Counted from the first letter of the stretch, positions 8,516 through 19,389 are shown. The stretch is 64,000 nucleotides of DNA from Salinisphaera dokdonensis (GCF_040361215.1 NZ_APND01000001.1:744001-808000); one strand, 5' to 3'. Made by a program: numbers and translations. The notes: generated by a model not told the origin, from the letters alone.

Positions 8516-10144
8516 CTACAAGTCGCCGTAAACCGCGGTGATCGGATAGCGTCGATCCCGGCCGAAGGCGCGTAGCGTGACCTTCGGCCCGGGTGCGGCC
8601 TGACGACGCTTGTACTCGTTGCGCCGGATCAGCCCCGCCACCTGCCGGACGTCGTCCTCGCCGTAGCCGGCCGCACAGATGCCCTCGATGGATTCGCCAT
8701 GCTCGACATAGGCTTCGATGATCGGATCGAGCACGTCGTATTCCGGCAGCGTGTCGGTATCGGCCTGATCATCGCGTAGCTCGGCGGACGGCGGACGCGT
8801 GATCACCCGCCCCGGAATCACTTCACCGCGCGTGTTGCGAAATTTCGCCAGCCGGTAGACCCACGTCTTGTAGACGTCCTTGAGCGGCGCGAAACCGCCG
8901 CACATGTCGCCGTAGAGCGTGGCATAACCCACCGCCATCTCCGACTTGTTGCCGGTCGCCAGCACCACGTGGCCGAACTTGTTGGAAAGCGACATCAGCA
9001 GCGCGCCGCGGATACGGGACTGCAGATTCTCTTCGGCGGTATCGGGTTCACGATCGCCAAACAATGGCGCCAGCGTGCCGAGCAACGCAGAGAACCCGTC
9101 CTCGATCGGCAGGTCGTCATAGCGAACGCCCATGCGTTCGGCCTGATCGGCGGCGTCGACGTTGCTGATATCGGCGGTATAACGCGACGGCATGGATACC
9201 GCCCAGACGCGCTCGCCGCCGATCGCATCCGCCGCGACCGCCATAGCCAAGGCGGAGTCGATGCCGCCGGAGGCGCCGATCAGCGCGCCGGGAAAGCCGT
9301 TGCGATCGATATAGTCGCGGGTGGCGCGCACCAGCGCGTCGTAGATCAACGCCTCGGGCGACTGCTGTTCGGCAATCGCGCCGGCCGCGGGCGCGCCATC
9401 CTCCGCCGCAGGCCAATCAATGCAGTAGACACCGGACTCGAAGGCCGGGGCGCGCATGCTGAGGCGCCCGCTCCTGTCTACCGCACAGGAACGACCGTCG
9501 AAGACCAGTTCGTCCTGTCCACCCACACAGTTCACATAGCAGATCGCCAGATCGTTCGCCGTGGCACGCTCGGCCAGCAGACCTTCGCGCTCGTCCTGCT
9601 TTTCGACATGGAACGGCGAGGCGTTGAGGTTGACCAGCACTTCGGCGCCTGCGGCCCTGGCCTGGGCCGCCGGGCCCTTCTCCCAGATGTCTTCACAGAT
9701 CGTCACGCCGACCTGACGCCCGTTCAATTCGAATACGCAGGGCGCATCACCGGGCCGGTAGTGACGGCGCTCGTCGAACACGCCGTAGTTGGGCAGGCAT
9801 TGCTTACGATAGTGCGCGACCCGCTCGCCGTCACGCACGACCACGGCAGCGTTGTAGATCTCGTCACCGACATATTCCGGATAGCCGATCACGGCCGTGA
9901 TGCCGGTCAGTGACGCCGCCAGCGTCGACAGGGCGGACTCGATCGCCGCCGGGAGGCCGCGCCTCAGCAACAGATCGTCCGGCGGATAGCCGAGCAGTGC
10001 CATCTCGGGAAAGGCGACCAGATCCGCGCCGTGGGTATCACGGGCGATAGCCGCACTTTCGATCATCTGGCGGGCATTGCCCTCGATATCGCCGACCCAG
10101 ACGTTGAGCTGGGCCAGTGCAATGCGAAGCGAAGCGTCGCTCAT
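8516..10144 (-). CDS. nadE: Glutamine-dependent NAD+ synthetase
   Basis: Converts nicotinate adenine dinucleotide to NAD+ using ATP and glutamine; 542 residues. An N-terminal nitrilase-type glutaminase domain supplies ammonia: catalytic triad E47 (FPEMALLGYPP), K114 (YRKQCLPNYGVFDE) and C150 (GVTICEDIWE). The C-terminal synthetase has the pyrophosphate loop GASGGIDSAL and GNKSEMAVGYATLYGD. E. coli NadE has only the second domain and uses free ammonia, so this is the longer, glutamine-using form. It stands alone, convergent with bamD across a 160-base gap without a clear terminator. Confidence 0.97.
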   Translation of the reverse strand: MSDASLRIALAQLNVWVGDIEGNARQMIESAAIARDTHGADLVAFPEMALLGYPPDDLLLRRGLPAAIESALSTLAASLTGITAVIGYPEYVGDEIYNAAVVVRDGERVAHYRKQCLPNYGVFDERRHYRPGDAPCVFELNGRQVGVTICEDIWEKGPAAQARAAGAEVLVNLNASPFHVEKQDEREGLLAERATANDLAICYVNCVGGQDELVFDGRSCAVDRSGRLSMRAPAFESGVYCIDWPAAEDGAPAAGAIAEQQSPEALIYDALVRATRDYIDRNGFPGALIGASGGIDSALAMAVAADAIGGERVWAVSMPSRYTADISNVDAADQAERMGVRYDDLPIEDGFSALLGTLAPLFGDREPDTAEENLQSRIRGALLMSLSNKFGHVVLATGNKSEMAVGYATLYGDMCGGFAPLKDVYKTWVYRLAKFRNTRGEVIPGRVITRPPSAELRDDQADTDTLPEYDVLDPIIEAYVEHGESIEGICAAGYGEDDVRQVAGLIRRNEYKRRQAAPGPKVTLRAFGRDRRYPITAVYGDL

Positions 10145-10264
10145 GAAGCGTTTACCTTGTAGGGACCGGCCTCAAGACCGGCTTGGCCCGATGCCTGTCG
10201 GCACCCGACGCGCAGCCGCCGCCGGCACATCGGCCGGCCGGGGCTCCTCCGCATCGGACAGCGT

Positions 10265-10696
10265 TCAGCCATCGATGCCGATCATCTCACCGCCCTCGGA
10301 TTTGGGCAGGTCGTCGTCGATATCGAGCACGCGCTCGCGATAGAAAAGATGCAGCGTGGGCGCAAGTGCTGCCGGCAGCTCACCGCCGTTGTTCTTGCGG
10401 AACACGCCGTGCGGGATCACCGGGATACCGGGGCTGTGACGTCCATACATGATCATGCCGCATTTCGGGCAGCCGAAGCGACGCATCTGGCGGTCCGACA
10501 TCTTGTGATCGAACAGGACAGACTCATCCGGGACGTCGACGTTGTCGTCGCTCCAGCCGGTCAGCGATAGCACGTCATTCGTGTAGAGCGCGCGGCAGCT
10601 GCCGCAGTGGCAGTACAACGAAAGCTTGGGCTCGCCCCGGGCCGTCATCGTGACGTGGCCGCAGTCACAGCTGAGTACGTAGGTCGGTTCACTCAT
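10265..10696 (-). CDS. GFA-family (CENP-V fold) zinc protein
   Basis: A 143-residue member of the Gfa-like family, named after glutathione-dependent formaldehyde-activating enzyme. Zinc ligands are arranged as in the family: CDCGHVTM near the N-terminus, CHCGSC about 20 residues on, and CPKCGMIMYGRH in the second half. Most members have no proven formaldehyde role, so I assign no substrate. The start ATG 10696 was preferred to 10726 because the family fold begins at about SCDCG. It is transcribed in the same direction as sucCD but lies beyond their terminator, so it likely has its own promoter. Confidence 0.8.
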   Translation of the reverse strand: MSEPTYVLSCDCGHVTMTARGEPKLSLYCHCGSCRALYTNDVLSLTGWSDDNVDVPDESVLFDHKMSDRQMRRFGCPKCGMIMYGRHSPGIPVIPHGVFRKNNGGELPAALAPTLHLFYRERVLDIDDDLPKSEGGEMIGIDG

Positions 10697-10770
10697 GGAC
10701 TTGTCCGTTTCCAAACGTCCTGCCATTCAAGCATGGGTCAGCTCACAGACCAACCCGGTTGCGCGCAACC

Positions 10771-10802
10771 AAAAAGGCCCGGCATCAAGCCGGGCCTTTT
10801 TT
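10771..10802 (-). terminator. Bidirectional rho-independent terminator after sucCD
   Basis: A perfect 8-bp stem GGCCCGGC / GCCGGGCC (10776-10783 and 10789-10796) with a 5-base loop is flanked by five A on the left and six T on the right, so it can act in either direction. It lies 19-50 bases beyond the sucD stop and separates the sucCD transcript from the GFA gene. Confidence 0.93.
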
Positions 10803-10820
10803 GTGGCAATCCGCCGGCTA

Positions 10821-11690
10821 TCAGCCGAGGATCTCTTCCATCTTGCTGCCGATCTCGGCGGTGGAGCGCACCGTGGCGACTCCGGCCTTCTCGAGCGCGG
10901 CGAACTTGTCGTCGGCCGTGCCCTTGCCGCCGGAGATGATCGCGCCTGCATGGCCCATGCGCTTGCCGGGAGGTGCGGTCACGCCCGCGATGTAGGCCAC
11001 CACCGGCTTCGACATATTGGCCTTGATGAACTCGGCGGCCTCTTCCTCGGCGGTGCCGCCGATCTCGCCGACCATGACCACGCCTTCGGTCTGCGGGTCG
11101 TTCTCGAACATCTCGAGCACGTCGATGAAGTCGAGGCCGTGGATTGGGTCACCGCCAATGCCCACACAGGTGGACTGGCCGAGGCCGATGTTGGTGGTCT
11201 GGAAGACCGCTTCGTAGGTCAGCGTGCCGGAACGCGAGACGATGCCGATCTTGCCCTTCTTGTGGATATGCGCCGGCATGATGCCGATCTTGCATTCACC
11301 CGGGGTGATCACGCCCGGGCAGTTCGGGCCGATCAGCACGCTGTTGGACTCGTCCAGCACCGAGCGCACCTTGAGCATGTCCATGACCGGAATGTGCTCG
11401 GTGATGCAGATGATGGTTTCGATGCCTGCGGCCTCGGCTTCGAGGATGGCGTCGGCCGCGAACGGCGCCGGCACGTAGATCATGGTGGCGTTGGCGCCGG
11501 TCTTGGCGACCGCTTCGGCACAGGTGTTGAACACCGGGCGATCGAGATGCGTCTCGCCGCCACGGCCGGGCGTGACGCCGCCGACGATGTTGGTGCCGTA
11601 GTCGATGCACTGCTCGGAATGGAAGGTGCCCTGCGAGCCGGTGAAGCCCTGGACGATGAGTTTGGTGTCGTTGTTGACGAGAATGCTCAT
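10821..11690 (-). CDS. sucD: Succinyl-CoA synthetase, alpha subunit
   Basis: Alpha subunit of the TCA-cycle enzyme that interconverts succinyl-CoA and succinate with nucleoside triphosphate formation; 289 residues. The Rossmann CoA-binding part shows GFTGSQGTFHSEQ and VGGVTPGRGG; the phosphorylated histidine is H247 in GHAGAI, preceded by AGVTAPPGKRMG. AGGATC lies six bases before ATG 11690. It follows sucC by 58 bases in one operon, ended by the strong terminator at 10771-10802. No sucAB or sdh genes are adjacent, unlike E. coli. Confidence 0.98.
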   Translation of the reverse strand: MSILVNNDTKLIVQGFTGSQGTFHSEQCIDYGTNIVGGVTPGRGGETHLDRPVFNTCAEAVAKTGANATMIYVPAPFAADAILEAEAAGIETIICITEHIPVMDMLKVRSVLDESNSVLIGPNCPGVITPGECKIGIMPAHIHKKGKIGIVSRSGTLTYEAVFQTTNIGLGQSTCVGIGGDPIHGLDFIDVLEMFENDPQTEGVVMVGEIGGTAEEEAAEFIKANMSKPVVAYIAGVTAPPGKRMGHAGAIISGGKGTADDKFAALEKAGVATVRSTAEIGSKMEEILG

Positions 11691-11748
11691 GAATTGATCC
11701 TGGTCTAAAGCGTGTTCGGTAGAAGGTCTGTCAGCGCGCGGGCTGGCT

Positions 11749-12912
<1,164 letters not shown>

Positions 12913-13083
12913 GGCATCGCCTTTGTGGAATCAAATCTTCGAGATGCCGCGCATTGTGGCGCGTGAAACGCGCAGCGACAACTTCATGAATCATCCAGCC
13001 GTCGACAAGGAACCGCGACAGCGCCGATCGCTGACGTATGATGCCCTCTGGATCACCCACCGCGACACGATGGGTCTATCGCC

Positions 13084-13344
13084 ATGGCACGCCTGCTCGG
13101 ACTACTTCTGCTTCTCGGCCTCGGCTGGCTGATCGTCAGGCAATTGCTTGGCTCATCAACCCGTAACCGCGATCGCGTACGGGAGGAAGACAACGATCCG
13201 CGGTTCGAGAAAACCGTGCGCTGTGCGCGCTGTGGCGTACACATGCCGCTATCGCTGGCCTATCGCAGCAACGATGGCCACGTCTGCGGTGAGCCGGACT
13301 GCAGCGAACGACCCGACAAGGCGTCCCGCGACCGGCCGCGATGA
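13084..13344 (+). CDS. PP0621-family small membrane-anchored zinc-ribbon protein
   Basis: An 86-residue protein: one N-terminal hydrophobic helix (about residues 3-22), a short charged linker, then a zinc-ribbon-like pattern CARCGVHMPLS followed by CGEPDC. This architecture matches the PP0621 family, which is found next to pilSR in pseudomonads and relatives; its function is unknown. Its last four bases overlap the start of pilS (ATGA), so it is co-translated with the sensor kinase. Confidence 0.75.
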   Translation: MARLLGLLLLLGLGWLIVRQLLGSSTRNRDRVREEDNDPRFEKTVRCARCGVHMPLSLAYRSNDGHVCGEPDCSERPDKASRDRPR

Positions 13345-14987
13345 CCCCTACCCCCGGCACTGCGCTGGTCCGGCATGTCGAGGACTGGCGTGCGATCACG
13401 TCGCTCAACGTCTACCGCGGGCTGGTGGCGTTCGGGCTCGTCGGACTGCTGCTGTTCGGCGCCGCGGAACAATTGTTCATGGTGGCGCTGCCGGAGGTCT
13501 TCCGGATCGCATCACTGCTGTATCTGGCGCAGTGCGGGTTTTCTCTGTTCATGTCGTTATCGCGCACGCCCGCACTGCGCGTACAGGTGCTGCTCGCCTG
13601 CGCGGTCGACGTGGCAATTTGCACCACCCTGACGTTCGCAAGCACCGGCGTCGCCGGCGGACTCGGCATGCTGTTGATCACGCCAGTGGCGGCCGCCGGC
13701 ATGCTGCTGCCCGCACGTCTGGCGACGTTGATCGCCGCATGTGCCGCCATCGGCATTGTCGGCCAGGAAGGCTGGCGCGCAATCCAGTTTCTCGATGTAC
13801 GAGCCGAATTCGTACAGGCCGGCATTCTGGGCTCGGTCTTTTTCATTACAGCAAGCGTGGCGCACTGGCTTGCGCGCCGAGTGCGGGTCAGCGAGGCGAT
13901 CGCCGCCGAACGCGCTACCGAGGCCCGCGATCTCGCCACACTGAATCGGCACATCATTCAACAGATGGATATGGGCGCCGTGGTCGTCGACGGTTCGCAC
14001 CGCGTCCAGCTGATCAACGATGCCGCGATCCGGATGCTCGAGCTCTTGCCGACCCGACCGGTGCGTACCCAGCTCGATGAACTGTCGCCCGCGCTGGAAG
14101 AGGCCCTGGTTGATTGGCAGATACGCGCGCCGGTCAGTAACGACGTCATCCGTGCCGGGTCGCATTCGCTGCTCCCGGTGTTCTCGCGCCTCGGCCACGG
14201 GGAATCCGCATCGGTGCTGATCTTCCTGGAAGACGCAGCGCGGCAAAGCGAGCAGGCCCAGCAACTCAAACTGGTCTCGATCGGCCGCCTGTCGGCCAGC
14301 ATCGCCCACGAGATTCGCAATCCGCTGGGCGCGATCAGCCATGCCGGACAACTGCTGGCCGAATCGCCGACGCTGAACGGCGAAGATCTGCGCATGCTCG
14401 ACATCATCCACCGGCACAGCCGACGGATCGACAACATCATCAATAGCGTCATGGGGCTGTCGCGCCGCTCACAGCTTTCGCGCCGTACACTCGCGCTGTC
14501 GGCCTGGCTGTACGACACCATAGACGACTATCTCGACTACAACGAGGATGCGCCCGATTTCGATATCGACGAGTTCGACGCCGCGCTGCAGGTCGAATTC
14601 GATCCCGATCACCTGCGTCAGGTACTGTTCAACCTCTGGGATAACGCGCAGCGCCACGCACGCAAGGCCGGCATCGAGCTGACCATCCGCCTGACCGGCC
14701 ATCGCAACCGTAGCGACCGTTTCTGCCTGGATATCATCGACAACGGGCCGGGAATCGACCCCGCGATACTCGACCAGATCATGGAGCCTTTCTTCACCAC
14801 CAACCGCGAAGGCACCGGTCTCGGCCTGCATATCGCAGGCCAGTTGTGTGATGCGAACGGCGCCCAGCTCGCGCCGGTTGCACATTCGGCCGGAGCCTGC
14901 TTTCGTATCACCTTTGCTCACGCACCGCCGGCCGTAGCCGTGCCTGCCGAACCGCCCATCCAAAGCCGCCCTAATGACCCCGACTGA
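13341..14987 (+). CDS. pilS: Sensor histidine kinase PilS
   Basis: Sensor of the PilS-PilR system that, in Pseudomonas, controls pilin transcription; 548 residues. About six hydrophobic segments fill the first 180 residues, followed by a PAS-like region, then the kinase core: H323 in SIAHEIRNPLGAISHAG, N-box NLWDNAQRHAR, DNGPGID and GTGLGLHIAGQL. It overlaps the upstream PP0621-type gene by 4 bases and pilR by 14 bases. The target pilA promoter is not in this window. Confidence 0.9.
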   Translation: MTPTPGTALVRHVEDWRAITSLNVYRGLVAFGLVGLLLFGAAEQLFMVALPEVFRIASLLYLAQCGFSLFMSLSRTPALRVQVLLACAVDVAICTTLTFASTGVAGGLGMLLITPVAAAGMLLPARLATLIAACAAIGIVGQEGWRAIQFLDVRAEFVQAGILGSVFFITASVAHWLARRVRVSEAIAAERATEARDLATLNRHIIQQMDMGAVVVDGSHRVQLINDAAIRMLELLPTRPVRTQLDELSPALEEALVDWQIRAPVSNDVIRAGSHSLLPVFSRLGHGESASVLIFLEDAARQSEQAQQLKLVSIGRLSASIAHEIRNPLGAISHAGQLLAESPTLNGEDLRMLDIIHRHSRRIDNIINSVMGLSRRSQLSRRTLALSAWLYDTIDDYLDYNEDAPDFDIDEFDAALQVEFDPDHLRQVLFNLWDNAQRHARKAGIELTIRLTGHRNRSDRFCLDIIDNGPGIDPAILDQIMEPFFTTNREGTGLGLHIAGQLCDANGAQLAPVAHSAGACFRITFAHAPPAVAVPAEPPIQSRPNDPD

Positions 14988-16404
14988 TACAGCACCGAAC
15001 GCGTTAATCGTTGATGATGAAGCGGATATCCGCGAACTCGTGGAAATCACGCTGGCCCGCATGTCAATCCAGACGCTGGCGGTGGCAACCCTGGCAGAAG
15101 CCAGAGCAGCGTTCGAGGAAGGGCGTTTCGATCTCTGCCTGACCGACATGCGTCTACCCGACGGTGACGGCCTGGACCTGGTGAGCTATATCAACGAACG
15201 CCACCCGCACTGCCCGGTCGCGGTGATCACCGCCTACGGCAGCGCCGATACAGCGGTGTCCAGCCTCAAGGCCGGTGCGTTCGATTTCGTTTCCAAGCCG
15301 ATCGATGTATCCGGCCTTCGGTCGTTGGTCTCCCAGGCGCTCAAGCTCGCCGGGCTCGACCACGACGCACCGCCGCACCCCTCGCTGGACGCCTCGCCGC
15401 GACTGATTGGCGATACGCCCTCGATGCAACAGTTGCGCCAGACCATCGCCAAGCTCGCCCGCAGCCAGGCGCCGGTCTATATCACCGGCGAATCGGGCAC
15501 CGGCAAGGAACTGGTCGCGCGCATGATTCATGCCGAAGGCCCGCGCATGAGCAACACCTTCGTGCCGGTGAACTGCGGCGCGATTCCTTCGGAACTGATG
15601 GAATCGGAGTTCTTCGGATATATGCGCGGCGCGTTCACCGGCGCGATGCGTGACACACCCGGTCTGTTTGCGCGCGCAGACGGCGGCACCCTGTTCCTGG
15701 ACGAGGTCGCGGATCTGCCGCTGACCATGCAGGTCAAGCTGCTGCGCGCGATCCAGGAACGCGCAATCCGCCCGGTCGGCGCCAATGACGAGACCGCAGT
15801 CGATGTGCGCGTGATCTGTGCCACTCATCGCGACCTGGCCACTGAAGTCGCGCGCGGCAGCTTTCGCGAGGATCTCTATTACCGCCTCAACGTCATCGAG
15901 GTGCACGTTCCGCCGCTGCGCGAGCGGCGTGCCGATATTGCGGCGCTGACCGCGCGCATCCTCGAGGCACTCGCCCGCAAGCTGCGTCTGCGTCGTGCAC
16001 CGCATCTGTCGCGCGAGGCACTCGACGCGCTGGAGCAGTATTCCTTTCCCGGCAATATCCGAGAACTGGAAAACATTCTCGAACGCGCGGTCACGCTCAG
16101 CGAGGATGCCGTCATCGAACGCCAGTACCTGCGCCTGAGTTCGCCGCTGCTCGATACGGGCACGGGCAGCGCCGCGTCGGCCGCACCCACTGCGCCGGGC
16201 ACCGTGGGCGGCTACACCAGCAATGGCCATCCTGCACCGATGGATACCAGCGCCGATCTGGAAAGTCAGCTGGAAGCGCTCGAACGCGAACGAATTCAGG
16301 CCGCGCTGGAAGCCTGTCACTACAACAAGACCAAGGCCGCGAAGCATCTGGGCATCACGTTTCGAGCGCTGCGCTATCGGCTGGCAAAACTGGGCATGAA
16401 TTAA
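14974..16404 (+). CDS. pilR: Sigma-54-dependent response regulator PilR
   Basis: NtrC-type activator, 476 residues: receiver domain with phospho-acceptor D58 (LTDMRLPDGDGLD), AAA+ domain with Walker A GESGTGKE (172-179) and the sigma-54-contacting GAFTGA loop (219-224), and a C-terminal Fis-type helix-turn-helix (KAAKHLGITFRALRYRL). It needs RNA polymerase with RpoN, whose gene is at 61158. Adjacent pilS and pilCD support the PilR name over other NtrC-family members. It overlaps pilS by 14 bases. Confidence 0.92.
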   Translation: MTPTDTAPNALIVDDEADIRELVEITLARMSIQTLAVATLAEARAAFEEGRFDLCLTDMRLPDGDGLDLVSYINERHPHCPVAVITAYGSADTAVSSLKAGAFDFVSKPIDVSGLRSLVSQALKLAGLDHDAPPHPSLDASPRLIGDTPSMQQLRQTIAKLARSQAPVYITGESGTGKELVARMIHAEGPRMSNTFVPVNCGAIPSELMESEFFGYMRGAFTGAMRDTPGLFARADGGTLFLDEVADLPLTMQVKLLRAIQERAIRPVGANDETAVDVRVICATHRDLATEVARGSFREDLYYRLNVIEVHVPPLRERRADIAALTARILEALARKLRLRRAPHLSREALDALEQYSFPGNIRELENILERAVTLSEDAVIERQYLRLSSPLLDTGTGSAASAAPTAPGTVGGYTSNGHPAPMDTSADLESQLEALERERIQAALEACHYNKTKAAKHLGITFRALRYRLAKLGMN

Positions 16405-16480
16405 TCGCGCTCCTTGCCGATAAATCCTGTATGCAGACGATGTCCACGCCCACTGGCGTTTACCGGCACGGGGCCGACTG

Positions 16481-17707
16481 ATGGCAACCACGATGAGCGA
16501 AAACCAGACCTTCTTCTGGATCGGCACCGATCGCAGCGGGAGTCGGGTCAAGGGCCAGACCGACGGCCCGAACGAAGCCATGGTGAAAGTGGCGCTGCGC
16601 AAACAGGGCATCAACCCGATTCGTGTGCGCAAACAGACCACGCTGTTTGGCATCGGCGGCAAACGCAAGAAGAAGATCAAGGCCGGCGATATCGCCATCC
16701 TGGCCCGCCAGATGGCAACGATGCTCGCCGCCGGCGTACCGCTGGTGCAATCGCTGGACATCATTGCCAAGGGCGCGGACAACCCGAGCCTGGCCGAACT
16801 GGTTGAAAACATCCGCTCCGATATCGAGGACGGTATCCCCCTGGCCAGTGCGCTGGCACGGCATCCCAAGTATTTCGACGATCTGTTCGTGAACCTGGTC
16901 GACGCCGGTGAGAAGTCCGGCGCGCTCGAGTCGCTGCTCGACAAGATTGCGACGTACAAGGAAAAGACCGAAGCCATCAAGGCCAAGGTCCGCAAGGCGC
17001 TGTTCTACCCCAGTGCCGTTATCGTCGTGGCCATCGTGGTGATGGGCATCCTGCTCTACTTCGTAGTGCCGCAGTTCCAGTCGCTGTTCCAGGGCTTCGG
17101 CGCCGACCTGCCGGCCTTCACGCTGCTGGTGATCAGTCTGTCCGAAGGCGTTCAGGCCTGGTGGTGGGCGATCATCGGCGTCATCGCCGCCGTCTTCTAC
17201 GGCTTCTTCCAGGCGCGATTGCGATCTCGAAAGTTCAGGCGCATGAACGATCGGCTGGCGCTGAAGCTGCCCGTGATCGGCGATATTCTCTACAAGGCGG
17301 CCGTCGCGCGCTTTGCCCGCACCCTGTCCACCATGTTCGCGGCCGGCGTACCACTGGTCGAGGCCATGGACTCGGTCGCGCGCGCCTCCGGCAATATCGT
17401 CTTCGAGGAGGCCATCCTGCAGATGCGCGACCAGGTCTCGTCTGGCGTGCAGCTGCAACTGGCCATGAACAACACCGGCCTGTTCCCGAGCATGGCACTA
17501 CAGATGGTCGCCATCGGTGAAGAATCGGGCTCCCTGGATGCGATGTGTTCGCGGGTGGCCGACTTCTACGAGGCCGAGGTCGACAATCAGGTCGATTCGC
17601 TGTCGTCCCTGCTCGAACCCATGATCATGGCGATCATCGGCGTACTGGTCGGCGGGCTCGTGATCGCGATGTATCTGCCCATCTTCAAGCTTGGGTCGGT
17701 GGTGTAA
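16481..17707 (+). CDS. pilC: Type IV pilus inner-membrane platform protein PilC
   Basis: Polytopic platform protein of the type IV pilus (GspF family), 408 residues. Two homologous GspF domains are visible, each with the LARQMATMLAAGVPLVQ / FARTLSTMFAAGVPLVE motif (about 75 and 280) followed by membrane helices; IGEESGSLD and LLEPMIMAIIGVLVGGL are typical. It follows pilR by 76 bases; no pilA or pilB lies in that gap or nearby. The stop TAA directly abuts the GTG of pilD. Confidence 0.95.
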   Translation: MATTMSENQTFFWIGTDRSGSRVKGQTDGPNEAMVKVALRKQGINPIRVRKQTTLFGIGGKRKKKIKAGDIAILARQMATMLAAGVPLVQSLDIIAKGADNPSLAELVENIRSDIEDGIPLASALARHPKYFDDLFVNLVDAGEKSGALESLLDKIATYKEKTEAIKAKVRKALFYPSAVIVVAIVVMGILLYFVVPQFQSLFQGFGADLPAFTLLVISLSEGVQAWWWAIIGVIAAVFYGFFQARLRSRKFRRMNDRLALKLPVIGDILYKAAVARFARTLSTMFAAGVPLVEAMDSVARASGNIVFEEAILQMRDQVSSGVQLQLAMNNTGLFPSMALQMVAIGEESGSLDAMCSRVADFYEAEVDNQVDSLSSLLEPMIMAIIGVLVGGLVIAMYLPIFKLGSVV

Positions 17708-18589
17708 GTGGCCGAGCTGTTCGCAGAGCATCCCGTGTTCTGCTATGCCGCTGTCGGCCTGTTCGGCCTGATTGTCGGCAGTTTTCTCAACGTGGTGATC
17801 CTGCGTCTGCCGCGCATGATGCAGGCCGAATGGCGCGCTAGCGCTGCAGAAATCCTAGGTCAGCCTGCGGCGGTATCTTCGCCCTCGCGTGTCAGCCTGT
17901 CGCGGCCGCGATCCACCTGTGGCCACTGCAGCACGCCGATCAAGGCACATCACAATATTCCGGTTCTGAGCTTTCTGCTGCTACGCGGGCGCTGCTCGAA
18001 CTGCAGCCATCCGATCTCGCTTCAGTATCCCGCGATCGAGCTATGCAGTGCCGTGCTCGCGATGTTCGTGGTCGCCGCCTTCGGCATGGTGCCGTTCACC
18101 GGCTTCGCGCTGATCTTTACGTGGACGCTGCTCGCTGCCGCCATGATCGACTGGCACACCCAGTTCCTGCCGGACGCGCTCAGCCTGCCGTTGCTCTGGC
18201 TAGGACTGCTCATCAGTCTTGGCCATGGCGCGGGTTTCGCGCTCGTGGATCCGGCAACGGCCATCATCGGTGCCGCGGCGGGCTATCTCATTCTCTGGCT
18301 GGTATTTCAGGTTTTCCTGCTGGTGACCGGCAAGGAAGGCATGGGCTACGGCGACTTCAAACTGCTCGCCGTGATCGGCGCTTGGCTGGGCTGGCAGGCC
18401 CTGCCCATGGTGCTGCTCATGGCATCGCTCGCGGGCGCGATCGTGGGCGGCACGTTGATGGCGACAGGAGTCCTCGCACGGGGCAAGCCGATGCCTTTCG
18501 GGCCCTGGCTCGCGATCGCCGGCTGGCTGGCACTCGTGGCAGGCGATACAATCAGCGGCGCTTATTTATCGGTCGCCGGATTACGCTGA
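17708..18589 (+). CDS. pilD: Type IV prepilin peptidase / N-methyltransferase
   Basis: Cleaves and N-methylates type IV prepilins and type II secretion pseudopilins at the inner membrane; 293 residues with a GTG start immediately after the pilC stop. The cytoplasmic zinc loop has C71xxC74 and C96xxC99; the two aspartates of the membrane aspartyl protease site are D148 (IDWHTQFLPD) and D216 (GYGDFKLL). About eight membrane segments. It also supports the presence of pilins elsewhere in the genome. Confidence 0.95.
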   Translation: MAELFAEHPVFCYAAVGLFGLIVGSFLNVVILRLPRMMQAEWRASAAEILGQPAAVSSPSRVSLSRPRSTCGHCSTPIKAHHNIPVLSFLLLRGRCSNCSHPISLQYPAIELCSAVLAMFVVAAFGMVPFTGFALIFTWTLLAAAMIDWHTQFLPDALSLPLLWLGLLISLGHGAGFALVDPATAIIGAAAGYLILWLVFQVFLLVTGKEGMGYGDFKLLAVIGAWLGWQALPMVLLMASLAGAIVGGTLMATGVLARGKPMPFGPWLAIAGWLALVAGDTISGAYLSVAGLR

Positions 18590-18701
18590 TACTCGTCGCT
18601 GCACACGCTGCGTGTGCGACAGGGCCGACAGGCTGCTGTCATCACTGCATGAACACGGTGACGAGCATGGCTAGCCCATCCGGTTGCAAAGGACGTTAAG
18701 G

Positions 18702-19343
18702 ATGCCGAGTACCCTCACCGTCGGTCTCACCGGCGGGATTGCCAGTGGCAAATCCCTGGTCGCCAGTGCCTTTCAGCGCCTCGGCGTCACCATCATCGAC
18801 GCGGACATCGTCGCCCGCGACATCGTGGAGCCCGGCCAGCCGGCGCTGGCAGAGATCGCCAGCCGTTTCGGCGATGACATCGTCGACGACGAGGGCCGCC
18901 TCAAGCGGCGCGACCTGCGCGAGATCGTGTTTGCCGACGACAGCGCGCGCTCGGACCTGGAGGGCATTACCCATCCGCGTATCCGCGAGGAACTTGCCCG
19001 CCGGCGCGACGCCGCCCAATCGGACTATTGCCTGCTGGTGGTTCCGCTGCTGGTGAAATCCAGCATGATCGATCTGGTCGATCGCGTGCTGGTGGTCGAC
19101 GCGCCTGAAGGCGTCCAGATGGAACGCCTGATGTCACGCGACGACATCGACGAGGATCTGGCCCAGCGCATGATCGCCGCGCAGGACGCGCGCGGCGAGC
19201 GCCTGGCCATGGCAGACGATGTGCTCATCAATACCGGCCCACGCAAGGATATCGCCGATCTCGCTGCTGCTCTGCACGCGGGTTATCTGCGTCTCGCCCA
19301 GGGCGAAGTCGCGGATCTGCCGCCGCTGCACCTGCCCGGTTGA
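18702..19343 (+). CDS. coaE: Dephospho-CoA kinase
   Basis: Last step of coenzyme A synthesis: phosphorylates the 3'-OH of dephospho-CoA with ATP. 213 residues from ATG 18702, chosen because AAAGGA sits eight bases before it; an upstream TTG (18684) is less likely. P-loop GLTGGIASGKS (about 8-18), then DADIVARDIVEPGQPAL and THPRIREEL. The pilD-coaE-zapD-yacG order is the same conserved block as in many gammaproteobacteria. Confidence 0.96.
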   Translation: MPSTLTVGLTGGIASGKSLVASAFQRLGVTIIDADIVARDIVEPGQPALAEIASRFGDDIVDDEGRLKRRDLREIVFADDSARSDLEGITHPRIREELARRRDAAQSDYCLLVVPLLVKSSMIDLVDRVLVVDAPEGVQMERLMSRDDIDEDLAQRMIAAQDARGERLAMADDVLINTGPRKDIADLAAALHAGYLRLAQGEVADLPPLHLPG

Positions 19344-19389
19344 TCTGCGGGCAAACCGGTCCGGAAAGATTCGCCAAGGCAGCGCAATT

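Noticed and set aside
10695..11708. Plus-strand frame opposite sucD
   Set aside because: sucD is unambiguous; the plus-strand translation is the usual Gly/His/Asp-rich shadow sequence.
15154..16995. 613-codon open frame opposite pilR and pilC
   Set aside because: Low-complexity, spans two real genes on the other strand and has no recognisable domain.
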